Assembly: GCA_965220715.1 (NCBI GenBank) | Contig: OZ244843.1 | Span: 1,984,001-2,048,000 of the forward strand | Direction of reading: 5' to 3' | Length of the DNA: 64,000 nt | Origin: Bin5 sp965220715 | Lineage (GTDB): Bacteria; Chloroflexota; Anaerolineae; Caldilineales; Caldilineaceae | Shown: positions 53,820 through 62,282 of the stretch, piece by piece | Numbering within the stretch: position 1 is the stretch's first letter | Layout: each line of letters starts with the position of its first letter | The notes under the pieces: model-generated | Database searches by the model: none | Told to the model about the DNA's origin: nothing | The model's input: only the letters and a program-made list of their open reading frames with translations | Program-made: the position numbers and the translations under genes

Positions 53820-53910
53820 AGTTCTCAGCTCAGATAAACGTCAACAAGCCCTAACCATTAGCAACATGTGTTTACCTAAAAACCAAAAACTCCAATCTAA
53901 GAACTCCCAA
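53820..53910 (+). repeat. Degenerate array-flanking element
   Basis: CTCAGCTCAGATAAACGTCA then ACAAGCCCTAACC, GTGTTTACCTAAAAACC and a CTAAGAACT end. It matches in order the block after the 44-bp array at 33130-33239, so both arrays are followed by the same kind of sequence in the same orientation. Confidence 0.5.
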
Positions 53911-54122
53911 GAGATGGCACGGAGGACATGGCTTAATGGTCACTACAATAATCTACACATATGATGGCCTTAGAAGTCTTGGCCCATATATTGAACACTT
54001 TTTCCTCCCCAAACCGTGTTCGTAGTTCTAGCCCGAACTGTGTAATACTTTCCGTTGAATCTCACTGAGAAACTGTCGGCGGTGCTATGACAGCCCCGCT
54101 GGCAATCAATGGAGGGCATCTG

Positions 54123-55685
54123 TTGTCGAAGATCATCGTCATCGGCTCCGGGTTCGGCGGTCTGAGCGCCGCCGCGCGTCTCGCCGCCCGCGGCCACCAG
54201 GTCGAACTGTTCGAAAAACGCGACAAGCTGGGCGGCCGCGCCTACGTCTACGACATCGACGGCTACAGATTTGACGGCGGCCCCACTGTCATCACCGCCC
54301 CCTGGATCTTCGACGAAATCTGGCAGGCTGCCGGACGCCGCCGCCAGGACTACTTCCAACTCGTTCCCTGCAACCCTTTCTACCGCATCTTCGATCACCA
54401 ACGCCGTCCCTTCGACGTCAGCGCCGACCACGACGCGATCCTGCGCCAGATAAAAGAGCGCAGCCCCAACGATGTCGAGGGATACGAACAGTTCATCGCC
54501 AGCTCCAAAGAGATTTTCGAAACGGGCATGGCGCTGATCGACCAACCCTTCCTCAACCTCGGCGACATGCTCAGCGTTGTGCCCGACCTGATCCGCCTGC
54601 AAAGCTACCGCAGCGTCTACGGCTACGTCTCAAAGTTCTTCCAGGACGACTTCCTACGCTGCTGCTTCTCCTTTCAGCCCCTTCTCATCGGTGGCAACCC
54701 CCTCAGCGCCGCCAGCCTCTACGTCCTCATCCACTATCTGGAGCGGGAGTGGGGCATCCATTACGCCATCGGCGGGACCGGCGCCATCATCGCCGCCTTC
54801 GAACGCCTCCTGCAAGAGCTGGGCGTAAAAATCCACCTCAATTCAGAGGTGGATCGCATCCTCATCGAACAACGCCGCGCGCAGGGCGTCCGCCTCAAAG
54901 ACGGCTCGATCTGGAAGGCCGATTCCGTCGTCTCCAACGCCGACGCCGCCTGGACCTACCTCAACCTGATCCCTGCGCGCCAGCGGCCCCGCAACAGCGA
55001 CCGGCGCATCAAAAGCAAGAACTACTCCATGTCTCTGTTCGTCATCTACTTCGGCACGAAACGTCAGTACCGCGATGTCGGCCTGGCCCACCACAACATT
55101 ATGATGCACCCGGACTACACCGGGCTGCTGCGCGACATCTTCCGCAACCAGAATCTGCCCAAGAATTTCTCACTCTATCTGCATATGCCGACCCTGACCG
55201 ACCCATCACTTGCACCTGCGGGCGGAGAAGCCTTCTACGTCCTCTCCCCCGTGCCCCACCTGGGCGCCGACATCGACTGGGAACTTCAGGCCAAACCCTA
55301 TCGCGATGCGATTATGGAATTTCTCGAACGGAACTATCTGCCCGATCTGCAAGCCAACATCGTGGCCGAACATCGCATAGATCCGCGTCACTTTGCCGGT
55401 ACCCTCAACAGCTATCTCGGCTCCGCCTTCTCCATCCAGCCCACCCTCACCCAGAGTGCCTGGTTCCGTCCCCACAACAAATCGGAAGATGTCGACAACC
55501 TCTACTTCGTCGGCGCAGGCACCCACCCCGGCGCCGGTGTGCCCGGCGTCGTCTCCTCGGCAAAGATCGTCGACAGCCTCATCGGCGATCCCGCCGCCGC
55601 CCGCGCCCCTTCATTGGCTACGCCTGTTGTGTCCACTCGTAAAGCCCCTTCCGCGCCAGCCGAAAGTCCGCCGGCGGCCGGCTGA
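54123..55685 (+). CDS. Phytoene desaturase-like FAD oxidoreductase (CrtI family)
   Basis: A carotenoid-desaturase-type flavoprotein of 520 residues. The dinucleotide-binding motif KIIVIGSGFGGLSAAARLAARGHQVELFEK lies at the very N-terminus, then GGRAYVYDIDGYRFDGGPTV. The C-terminal FAD motif is LYFVGAGTHPGAGVPGVVSSAKIV. The TTG at 54123 is preferred as start: GGAGGG is six bases upstream and it puts the nucleotide-binding strand at residue 3, as in CrtI. An ATG at 54087 adds 12 residues without a ribosome site. No phytoene synthase or other carotenoid gene is adjacent. The last 68 bases overlap the convergent M81 gene. Confidence 0.87.
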   Translation: MSKIIVIGSGFGGLSAAARLAARGHQVELFEKRDKLGGRAYVYDIDGYRFDGGPTVITAPWIFDEIWQAAGRRRQDYFQLVPCNPFYRIFDHQRRPFDVSADHDAILRQIKERSPNDVEGYEQFIASSKEIFETGMALIDQPFLNLGDMLSVVPDLIRLQSYRSVYGYVSKFFQDDFLRCCFSFQPLLIGGNPLSAASLYVLIHYLEREWGIHYAIGGTGAIIAAFERLLQELGVKIHLNSEVDRILIEQRRAQGVRLKDGSIWKADSVVSNADAAWTYLNLIPARQRPRNSDRRIKSKNYSMSLFVIYFGTKRQYRDVGLAHHNIMMHPDYTGLLRDIFRNQNLPKNFSLYLHMPTLTDPSLAPAGGEAFYVLSPVPHLGADIDWELQAKPYRDAIMEFLERNYLPDLQANIVAEHRIDPRHFAGTLNSYLGSAFSIQPTLTQSAWFRPHNKSEDVDNLYFVGAGTHPGAGVPGVVSSAKIVDSLIGDPAAARAPSLATPVVSTRKAPSAPAESPPAAG

Positions 55686-57078
55686 TCGACGTCGCCCCGG
55701 CCGAATCTACCTCTATGATGCGGGCCGATACCGGCTCATACGCCGCCCGCGGCGCAACCGACCCCTTTGCTACGAATATCCCGTGCTGCTCAGGTATGAT
55801 CCCGACCGACTGCAACTGATTGAAACTCATCGGCGGCGTACGCAGGCTGTCCAACACCAGCATACCCCCGCTAGTTTCCATCACCGCCGTCAATCCCTGA
55901 TTCCAATCGCGCCCTCCCCCGTGTCGGCGTTCCGTCTCGATGAACCTGCCGTCATGGAGCGTTCGCACCGTCCCTTCCATAGTCAACGTCGGGCCGTGCT
56001 GGTCATCCACTTTTCCTCCCACCGGCAGCGTCAACTGCGCGCCAATGCCCGCCGCTGCACACGCCGCCACCGCTTCCGGATCGTAAAGCGCCATCACCCA
56101 GCCGCTCGCCCCCTGCCGCAGCAACTCCTCCAAAACAACTGTTGCATCCCCCGCGCTGCCGCCGCCGATATTGTCGCCCATCTCCATCATGGACACCGGC
56201 TTCTCCTCGCTCGCCATCGCCATCCGCACCGCCTCGGCCGGCCCCGGAACCTTCGGCAGCAGCTCGTCCCGCATCGACCACATCAGGTCGGCCAACCTCT
56301 GCGCCTCGCGCTCCGCCAGCGCCGCATCCCCGTCGGCCACCACCACGATACACGGCCCCATCCACGGCACATCCGCATACTGGTAGCCGGCAGCCACACT
56401 CGTCGCCAGAATCCCCGGCTGCCGTTCCAGCTCGATCGCCGCCTCCATCACCGGTTTCATCGGCCTCATGTTCGTGTTGTGAAATGCGATGTTGTAGACC
56501 AGTTCCGGTTTGGCGATACTTGCCGTCGGTCGCACCTCGCCGCGCACCGTGCGCATCAGCAGCTCCGCCGCCTGCAACCCCCGCTCCCGCTGATCGATGT
56601 GCGGGCACGTCTTGTAGATGATCAGCGCCGTAGCATCCTCCACCAGCGGCGGCGGCACATTGCCGTGATAGTCGTGCGTCACGAACAACGGAAAGTCCGG
56701 TCCGACAAGTGCCCGCACCCGGCGCGTCGTCTCGCCGTCCCCCTGCGGATATCCCTCCGCCACCATCGCCCCGTGCAGACCCAACAACAGCCCGTCCAGC
56801 GGCATCGCCCCGCGGATCAACCCCAGCAACTCGTCCATAAGGGCCTCATAGGCATCCGCCTCCACCGCCCCCGCCGGCGTAGCCACCGCCCCCATCAGCG
56901 GCACCATCTCGTAGCCGTACTCCTCCGCGCCGGCAATGAAACCCCCCACCTCGTGGAAAGTCGATCGGTAGTGTTCGACAAGCTCCGGCCCCCGCACGAA
57001 GCGAAAGTCCGACAACGTCGTCGGAAAGGACGCAAATGTATTGGACTCGTGATTAAGAGAAGCGATTCCGATGCGCAT
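55618..57078 (-). CDS. M81-family metallopeptidase (MlrC-like)
   Basis: A 486-residue member of the microcystinase C family. The N-terminal domain starts MRIGIASLNHESNTFA, where the family's metal-ligand His lies, then HEVGGFIAGAEEYGYEMVP and LLLGLHGAMVAEGY. Further metal-site segments are FVTHDYHGN and CPHIDQRERG. The C-terminal MlrC domain starts near 310 with SMMEMGDNIGGGSAGDATVVLEELL. In cyanotoxin degraders MlrC hydrolyses the linear tetrapeptide from microcystin. Most environmental homologues have unknown substrates. It overlaps the end of the CrtI-like gene tail to tail. Confidence 0.9.
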   Translation of the reverse strand: MRIGIASLNHESNTFASFPTTLSDFRFVRGPELVEHYRSTFHEVGGFIAGAEEYGYEMVPLMGAVATPAGAVEADAYEALMDELLGLIRGAMPLDGLLLGLHGAMVAEGYPQGDGETTRRVRALVGPDFPLFVTHDYHGNVPPPLVEDATALIIYKTCPHIDQRERGLQAAELLMRTVRGEVRPTASIAKPELVYNIAFHNTNMRPMKPVMEAAIELERQPGILATSVAAGYQYADVPWMGPCIVVVADGDAALAEREAQRLADLMWSMRDELLPKVPGPAEAVRMAMASEEKPVSMMEMGDNIGGGSAGDATVVLEELLRQGASGWVMALYDPEAVAACAAAGIGAQLTLPVGGKVDDQHGPTLTMEGTVRTLHDGRFIETERRHGGGRDWNQGLTAVMETSGGMLVLDSLRTPPMSFNQLQSVGIIPEQHGIFVAKGSVAPRAAYEPVSARIIEVDSAGATSISRPPADFRLARKGLYEWTQQA

Positions 57079-57345
57079 GGCTGGATTCCTTTTTGGAGTG
57101 CAAGTTTGCCCAGTGGCGGATCACCAGTATAATCAATCGCGGAGAGATACTCCTTGATTGCGGTCATTATCTGTCTGGAATGCCTGATCTGCAACCCGGC
57201 CTCAAACGCCGCCAGCGTACAGCCGCTTCCAGATTGACCCAGGGACGTCTCCGGCCTGTTTCGCTCGGACGGTACCAATGATTGTGATCCCCCAGGGCGT
57301 CCCGTTTATAGAGCCCTGAACAAAGAACCTTCACAGGAGGAAATC

Positions 57346-57942
57346 ATGGCTTTCACCATCGAACTCGGCGATAAGGCGCTTGACTTCAAGCTCATCGCCA
57401 CAGACAGCGAGATCTACACTCTAGGTTGCTTTGATGACGCCGAAACGCTGGTAGTCTTCTTCACTTGCAACCACTGCCCCTACGTCATCGGCTCCGACGA
57501 GGCGACGCGCGCCACCGCCGACAAGTACGCCTCCAAGGGCGTGAAATTCGTCGGCATCAACTCCAACAGCGTCCACGTCAACGCCGAAGATGATTTCCGT
57601 AACATGGTCGAACGCATGGCCGAGCATAAATTCCCCTGGGTCTACCTGCGCGACGAAACCCAGGAAGTGGCCAAAGCCTACGGCGCGCTCCGTACGCCCC
57701 ATTTCTACGTGTTCAACAAAAACCGTGAACTGGTCTACACCGGGCGCGGCGTCGACAGCCCCCGTGACGCCAGCCAGGCCACCATCAACGACATCGACCG
57801 CGCCCTGGCCGAGCACACCTCTGGCCTGCCTGTCAGCGTCAAACTGACCAATCCTATCGGCTGCAACGTCAAGTGGGCCGGCGAGGATGCACACTGGATG
57901 CCCGCCGACGCCTGCGATCTGGTCCTGCCGCAACCGGCCTAG
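57346..57942 (+). CDS. Thioredoxin-fold (AhpC/TSA-like) redox protein
   Basis: A 198-residue cytoplasmic redox protein with a perfect ribosome site (AGGAGG, 7 bases before the ATG). The active site is Cys41-Asn-His-Cys44 in VVFFTCNHCPYVIGSDEA. It continues with KFVGINSNSVHVNAEDDFRNM, RDETQEVAKAYGALRTPHFYVF (cis-Pro) and VYTGRGVDSP. The sequence places it with the thioredoxin-family proteins that carry a CNHCPYV motif, of unknown partner. An extra Cys near the C-terminus (PIGCNVKW) is conserved in that group. No signal peptide is present. The SelA-like PLP gene follows after 129 bases. Confidence 0.9.
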   Translation: MAFTIELGDKALDFKLIATDSEIYTLGCFDDAETLVVFFTCNHCPYVIGSDEATRATADKYASKGVKFVGINSNSVHVNAEDDFRNMVERMAEHKFPWVYLRDETQEVAKAYGALRTPHFYVFNKNRELVYTGRGVDSPRDASQATINDIDRALAEHTSGLPVSVKLTNPIGCNVKWAGEDAHWMPADACDLVLPQPA

Positions 57943-58071
57943 AGCTGCACGCGCTCCTGTTCGAAAGGGGCTCGAGAACCTACTAGCGCGTGGCGCGCAC
58001 GCTCTCCACAGATGCGCGCCGCGCGCGACCCCACTATTAACCTCTCTTCAAAAACAAACAGGTGGTACGCC

Positions 58072-59184
58072 ATGCCCTCCTACTCTGAACTCGACATCAC
58101 GCCTGTTATCAACGCCAACGCCACCCTCACCCGGCTCGGTGGCTCCCTCATGCCGCCGGAAGTGCTGGAGGCGATGCTGGCGGCGGCCAAGGCTTTCGTC
58201 GACCTGCCGGAACTGCAGCGGCGCGTCGGCAACCGTATCGCACTCCTCACGCAAAATGAGGCCTGCTACGTCAGTTCGGGCGCTGCCGGGGGAATCGTCG
58301 TCGCCATTGCCGCCTGCGTCGCCGGCGCCGACATGGATGCCATCCACCGCCTGCCCGACCTCACCGGCCTCAAGAACGAGGTAATCGTCCACAAATCGCA
58401 CCGCAACGGCTACGACCACGCCGTCCGCCAGGTCGGAGTCAAGCTGGTCGAGATCGGCTACGCCGACGGCGCATTCGACTGGCAATTGGAAGCGGCCATC
58501 AACGCCAACACCGCTGCCGTCATCTGGTTCCAGGGCAACATGGGCGGCCCCAACGACCTCCCATTGGAGAGAGTGATCGACATCGCCCACGCCCACGGTG
58601 TGCCCGTGCTCGTGGACGCCGCCGCCCAGCTTCCCCCTGTCGAAAACCTCTGGAAGTTCACCCAGATGGGCGCCGACGCCGCCATCTTCAGCGGTGGTAA
58701 AGACCTGCGCGGTCCTCAGTCTTCCGGCCTCGTGCTGGGCAGGCAGTGGCTTGTTGACGCCTGCGCTCTCAACGGCCCTCCCAACCACAGCATCGGCCGC
58801 CCCATGAAAGTAGGCAAGGAAGAGATGCTCGGCCTGCTGGCCGCGGTCGGGCGCTATCTGGACCTCGATCACGAAGGGCGCGCCTCGCAGATGGAAGAGA
58901 TCGTCACCGGCTGGTGCAGCGAACTGAACCGGCTGGACGGTGTTCAAGCCGTTCGCGCCTTTCCCAGCGAAGCCAGCCAGCCATTGCCTCGCGCCCAGGT
59001 CCACATCGACCCCGCCGCCGTCGGCCGCAGCCGCGACCAGATCGTCCAAGGCCTCCTCGACCGCCGCCCAGCCGTCTCCGTCGCCCCCGGCCCAGCCGAT
59101 TCTCTCTACCTCAACCCGTCAACCCTCGAGGACGGCGAAGAAGAAATCGTCCTCACCCGCCTGGTAGAAGAGATTCGGGGTTGA
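58072..59184 (+). CDS. SelA-like PLP-dependent enzyme (aminotransferase fold type I)
   Basis: A 370-residue PLP enzyme of the SelA/DgaE-like branch. The start at 58072 (MPSYSELDITPVINANATLTRLGGSLMPPEV) removes 20 residues of unlikely leader. The PLP-binding residues are Asp182 (VDAAAQLPP) and Lys210 (FSGGKDLRGPQSSGLVLG). SSGAAGGIVVAIAACVAG forms the phosphate-binding loop. The protein is about 100 residues shorter than true bacterial SelA and lacks its N-terminal tRNA-binding domain. It is therefore more likely a sugar-acid ammonia lyase or related lyase than selenocysteine synthase. The neighbouring enolase-superfamily gene would fit a sugar-acid route. Confidence 0.82.
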   Translation: MPSYSELDITPVINANATLTRLGGSLMPPEVLEAMLAAAKAFVDLPELQRRVGNRIALLTQNEACYVSSGAAGGIVVAIAACVAGADMDAIHRLPDLTGLKNEVIVHKSHRNGYDHAVRQVGVKLVEIGYADGAFDWQLEAAINANTAAVIWFQGNMGGPNDLPLERVIDIAHAHGVPVLVDAAAQLPPVENLWKFTQMGADAAIFSGGKDLRGPQSSGLVLGRQWLVDACALNGPPNHSIGRPMKVGKEEMLGLLAAVGRYLDLDHEGRASQMEEIVTGWCSELNRLDGVQAVRAFPSEASQPLPRAQVHIDPAAVGRSRDQIVQGLLDRRPAVSVAPGPADSLYLNPSTLEDGEEEIVLTRLVEEIRG

Positions 59185-59232
59185 GGCAAAGGGGCGGTCA
59201 TATCGTCGCTGCCCAATCGCCATAACCGTAGA

Positions 59233-59613
59233 ATGAGCTACGCAAAGTGCATCTCCAATAGGCCGTACTTGAACCCTCCCGATCAGCCGGAACAGGAAGG
59301 GGCCTTGTTCGGTCTGACTGTCGGGAAAGTGTACAAAGTCATCTCCGACCCCATCGCCGAACAGCATGGCATGATTCGCATCATTGACGAGAGTTTTGGC
59401 GAACCCGGAAGCGAAAATGGCTACCTCTATCCCGCCCGTTACTTTGAACCGTTTCTTCCGACTGAAGACCCCAGTCGGAGTTCGCTCACGATCTATCTGG
59501 ATGAATACCTCAAAGGCGTGCTCCATGCCGAGGCTGTTGCATCTGATAGATCGATCTCATCGCTGATGCGTGAATGGGTGGAAGAGCGGTTAGATCTGCC
59601 CGGACCAGGTTAA
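59233..59613 (+). CDS. Small protein with C-terminal ribbon-helix-helix-like segment
   Basis: A 126-residue protein of unknown function. The N-terminal half (LTVGKVYKVISDPIAEQHGMIRIIDESFGEPGS, then GYLYPARYFEPF) looks like a small beta-barrel of the SH3 type. The C-terminal part (SSLTIYLDEYLKGVLHAEAVASDRSISSLMREWVEERL) has strand-helix-helix spacing like CopG/Arc repressors. No toxin-like gene is adjacent. The start is 48 bases after the SelA-like gene, and no good ribosome site is visible. Confidence 0.5.
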   Translation: MSYAKCISNRPYLNPPDQPEQEGALFGLTVGKVYKVISDPIAEQHGMIRIIDESFGEPGSENGYLYPARYFEPFLPTEDPSRSSLTIYLDEYLKGVLHAEAVASDRSISSLMREWVEERLDLPGPG

Positions 59614-59783
59614 TTCGAAACAAGCTGAAGGAGAATAAAGCCCGCTGCCGACTGGATTGGTTGTCAGCGCCTGATATATGCGGAAATCCTTCGCCGTGAC
59701 TCAAACGTGTCGAATTCGAAGCCGATAGACAAGTGCGAATTTCAGTAACGGGCTTGAGCTTCAGTTCTGTTTGCAATCCATCC

Positions 59784-60225
59784 AGGGCAATTGCATCAAA
59801 TTGGGACAAACCCACGTGAGGCTGCCTGAATCGGGTAGGGGCGCCCCTTGTGGGCGCCCTTCTCAGGGCATAACGTCTAGAGAAGACAATTGGTAGGGGC
59901 GCCCCTTGTGGGCGCCCTCCCCAGGGCATAACGTCTAGAGAAGACAATTGGTAGGGGCGCCCCTTGTGGGTGCCCTCCCCAGGGCATAACGTCTAGAGAA
60001 GACAATTGGTAGGGGCGCCCCTTGTGGGTGCCCTCCCCAGGGCATAACGCCTAAAACTGTGCAGATCGTAGTGCGCTATCGCAAATTCCATACGTCTTTG
60101 GCGACTGGAGGCCGGTTTCTTGGCCGAAAAAAGAAGGTAGGGGCACCCCTTGTGGGTGCCCTCCCCCCCTTGTGGGCGCCCTTCGTCGGCTATTTTGGCG
60201 TCCGAATTGAGATGCGTTTGCCCTG
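59784..60225 (+). repeat. 268-bp dispersed element, copy 1, with internal 58-bp expansion
   Basis: Starts AGGGCAATTGCATCAAATTG and ends GAGATGCGTTTGCCCTG. It matches 60936-61203 throughout. Its extra length is exactly three 58-bp units: 442 = 268 + 3 x 58. It contains REP-like palindromes (GTAGGGGCGCCCCTTGTGGG, GGCACCCCTTGTGGGTGCCC) able to fold into GC-rich hairpins. Confidence 0.85.
59835..60066 (+). repeat. Four tandem 58-bp units
   Basis: GTAGGGGCGCC begins at 59835, 59893, 59951 and 60009. Each unit has a CGCCCCTTGTGGGCGCCC hairpin followed by CAGGGCATAACGTCTAGAGA and AGACAATTG. The corresponding place in copy 2 of the element (60985 on) has a single unit. Confidence 0.9.
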
Positions 60226-60350
60226 GCAATCCATCCCGTTCCCCTTGACACGACAAAATGAGCGATAAGAATCGGGCATATGTTTCAATGGAATCCGCTC
60301 ACGACGGCAATCAGTTCCCCGACAGTCAGCCAAATGAATGAGGTGAACAA

Positions 60351-60830
60351 ATGGCTGCCATAAAGCACATCGCAGGACTGATCCTGGCATTCATTCTTGG
60401 TATGTCAATCATGATCCTGTTCTACGAACTTTCCAGCCAACCGAATCCCACTACTCCCCGCAATGCAGAAGAATCCCTCTCCCTCTATGATTACGCCCAG
60501 ATCATCTGCATAGAAGACTCTCCAATATGGAGACTGCAAGAAATTCGTGCTGACGGATGGGAAGACATGGAGCGCAACTACGCCAGAACCTACGCCAGAA
60601 TGTCTCAAATAATTCCCCCACCTTCCATGAAGAAATACCACGAAGCTCTGCTTGAGATGAACTCCATTCTCCGACTTCAAGCAGAACAGTACCGCAAGGA
60701 AGAAGCTAGTTTCGTTACAGGGATGGATCAGTTTCTTCACCTCACGCACACAATGGTTTCTATCCTTGAAGAAGAAACGAAGAAGATCCCAACAGTAGAT
60801 CGGCTATGGTTGGCTGCATACGGGTGTTAG
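60351..60830 (+). CDS. Small membrane-anchored protein of unknown function
   Basis: A 159-residue protein with AGGTG five bases before the ATG. One N-terminal membrane helix (about residues 6-26, IAGLILAFILGMSIMILFYEL) is followed by a Pro/Asn linker and a helical extracytoplasmic domain (about 45-155; DMERNYARTYARMSQIIPPP, YHEALLEMNSILRLQAEQYR). Two Cys (IICIED and the C-terminal GC) might form a disulfide. No homologous family is recognised. It is bounded on both sides by direct copies of the 268-bp repeat element. Confidence 0.6.
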   Translation: MAAIKHIAGLILAFILGMSIMILFYELSSQPNPTTPRNAEESLSLYDYAQIICIEDSPIWRLQEIRADGWEDMERNYARTYARMSQIIPPPSMKKYHEALLEMNSILRLQAEQYRKEEASFVTGMDQFLHLTHTMVSILEEETKKIPTVDRLWLAAYGC

Positions 60831-60935
60831 GAAAGTACGTGGCTTGCTAAACAGGTTGATAACTTTCGCGCGGACAAAGAGAATCCTCAAAAAACACCAT
60901 TCCCCCTTTGGAGACCAAGATCTTTCCCCACGATC

Positions 60936-61203
60936 AGGGCAATTGCATCAAAGTGGGACAAACCCACGTGAGGCTGCCTGAATCGGGTAGGGGCGCCCCT
61001 TGTGGGCGCCCTTTTCAGGGCATAACGCCTAAAACTGTGCAGATCGCCGTGCGCTATCGCAAATTCTATACGTCTTTGGCGACTAGAGGCCGGTTTCTTG
61101 GCCGAGAAATGAAGGTAGGGGCACCCCTTGTGGGTGCCCTCCCCCCCTTGTGGGAGCCCTTCATCGGCTATTTTGGCGTCCGAATTAAGATGCGTTTGCC
61201 CTG
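60936..61203 (+). repeat. 268-bp dispersed element, copy 2
   Basis: Direct-repeat partner of 59784-60225, with scattered substitutions but the same ends (AGGGCAATTGCATCAAAGTG to AAGATGCGTTTGCCCTG). The two copies enclose the 159-residue membrane protein gene. No transposase gene or terminal inverted repeat is evident. Confidence 0.85.
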
Positions 61204-61245
61204 TCCCCACGATTCCCTTTGTGGAAATTCCAGTCTATGCTACTG

Positions 61246-61273
61246 TTAGCTAATATCAGCTGATATTAGCTAA
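61246..61273 (+). promoter_or_regulatory. 28-bp perfect palindrome, probable toxin-antitoxin operator
   Basis: The half-site TTAGCTAATATCAG (61246-61259) is followed directly by its reverse complement (61260-61273). It ends at the first base of the AAGGAG ribosome site of the Phd-type antitoxin gene. Autorepression by antitoxin or toxin-antitoxin complex at such a site is usual for this family. Binding is inferred. Confidence 0.75.
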
Positions 61274-61286
61274 AGGAGCAGTGACT

Positions 61287-61625
61287 ATGAAGATTGCAAC
61301 CATCAGTGCCACAGAGGCCAAGAATCGTTTCGGCGACGTGATCCGTCGAGCCTACCGCGGCCAAGAGCACATAATCGTCGAACGTGGAGGAATCCCTGTA
61401 GTTGCAATTTTGCCCATCAGCGACTATGAGCAGTTCTTGACAAAAGAGCAACCAGACGCAATCGAGACCGTAGGAGCTGATGTATCGATCGCAAGCGCTC
61501 AAAATCAAGCAGGTAATCGTCTGATGGCGTTCCTCGACGAAATGCACGCGCAGATGCCTGATATTCCTGACCAGCAGGTCCAAGAAGATATAGAAGAAGC
61601 AATTGCTGCTGTACGTGCTGGATAA
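61287..61625 (+). CDS. Phd/YefM-family antitoxin
   Basis: A 112-residue DNA-binding antitoxin. The N-terminal Phd fold reads ISATEAKNRFGDVIRRAYRGQEHIIVERGGIPVVAILPISDYEQF. The C-terminal half (about 55-112), which should neutralise the toxin, is acidic and helical. The ATG at 61287 is eight bases from AAGGAG; a GTG at 61281 is too close. The PIN toxin gene starts 2 bases after its stop, so the two are translationally coupled. The upstream 28-bp palindrome overlaps the ribosome site and probably allows autorepression. Confidence 0.88.
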   Translation: MKIATISATEAKNRFGDVIRRAYRGQEHIIVERGGIPVVAILPISDYEQFLTKEQPDAIETVGADVSIASAQNQAGNRLMAFLDEMHAQMPDIPDQQVQEDIEEAIAAVRAG

Positions 61626-61627
61626 TC

Positions 61628-62080
61628 ATGAAGATCGTCTTGGATACGAATGTATGGGTTAGTGCCTTGATCTCCCCCGCAGGCACGCCAGCTACCCTAA
61701 TGCGTAAACTTGAAGATCATATCCTGATCACTTCGGTGGACATGCTGGAGGAAGTGCAGAGGGTATTGCGGTACAAACGCATAGCAGACCGCTACAATGT
61801 AACGTCAGGGATGGCAAAAGAATACGAAGAAAACATAAGGGCAAGTGCGGTGCTTGTTGCCGCAAACCTGCCCGACACTCCAATTGTAGAAGCCGACCCG
61901 TCGGACGACTTGTCTCTTGCATGCGCCGCCAGCGGACGGGCGGACTGTATCGTTTCTGGTGACCGCCACCTGCTACGCCTCGCTGTCTATCAAGGCATCC
62001 CAATAGTGTCGCCGAGGACACTATTGGCATTTATCGACTTTGATTCGACAGAAAAAAACGAATCCCAACAAGGGGACTGA
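61628..62080 (+). CDS. PIN-domain toxin (putative ribonuclease)
   Basis: A 150-residue PIN-domain protein of the COG1569 type toxin group. Acidic metal-binding residues appear at Asp6 (VLDTNVWVSALIS), Glu41/Glu42 (DMLEEVQRVL), Asp94 (DPSDDLSLACA) and Asp112 (IVSGDRHLL), so the Mg-dependent RNase site looks complete. Partner of the preceding Phd-type antitoxin. A hairpin overlapping the stop codon ends the unit. Confidence 0.88.
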   Translation: MKIVLDTNVWVSALISPAGTPATLMRKLEDHILITSVDMLEEVQRVLRYKRIADRYNVTSGMAKEYEENIRASAVLVAANLPDTPIVEADPSDDLSLACAASGRADCIVSGDRHLLRLAVYQGIPIVSPRTLLAFIDFDSTEKNESQQGD

Positions 62081-62094
62081 AACGCCCCTTTTCG
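62070..62094 (+). terminator. Terminator of the toxin-antitoxin unit
   Basis: AAGGGG (62070-62075) pairs with CCCCTT (62085-62090) and runs into TTTTCGC. It overlaps the toxin stop codon. The stem is short. Confidence 0.5.
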
Positions 62095-62282
62095 CATAGT
62101 TAAATGGGGGTGTAGATCCCCGAGAACAGATCCCAGCCACTCACTTGTCCCACCCCTATGTCCCACTTTTCAACCCAAAATGAACAATTCGATATAAGGG
62201 CATTGAAGCGAATCGTGATAAAATCCCAATAGTTCATCCCATCCCACGCACACTATCCCGGACCACTCGCCAGGAGCATCCG

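Noticed and set aside
51811..53964. Open frames up to 189 residues across the 92-bp array
   Set aside because: They repeat the same FVVLRGPSWIKKG-type block and shift frame from unit to unit, which is a product of the repeat and not of a gene.
58072..59184. SelA (selenocysteine synthase) as partner of the UGA-containing gene
   Set aside because: Too short for SelA and lacking its N-terminal domain. The branch includes sugar-acid lyases, so it cannot be taken as support for selenocysteine use.
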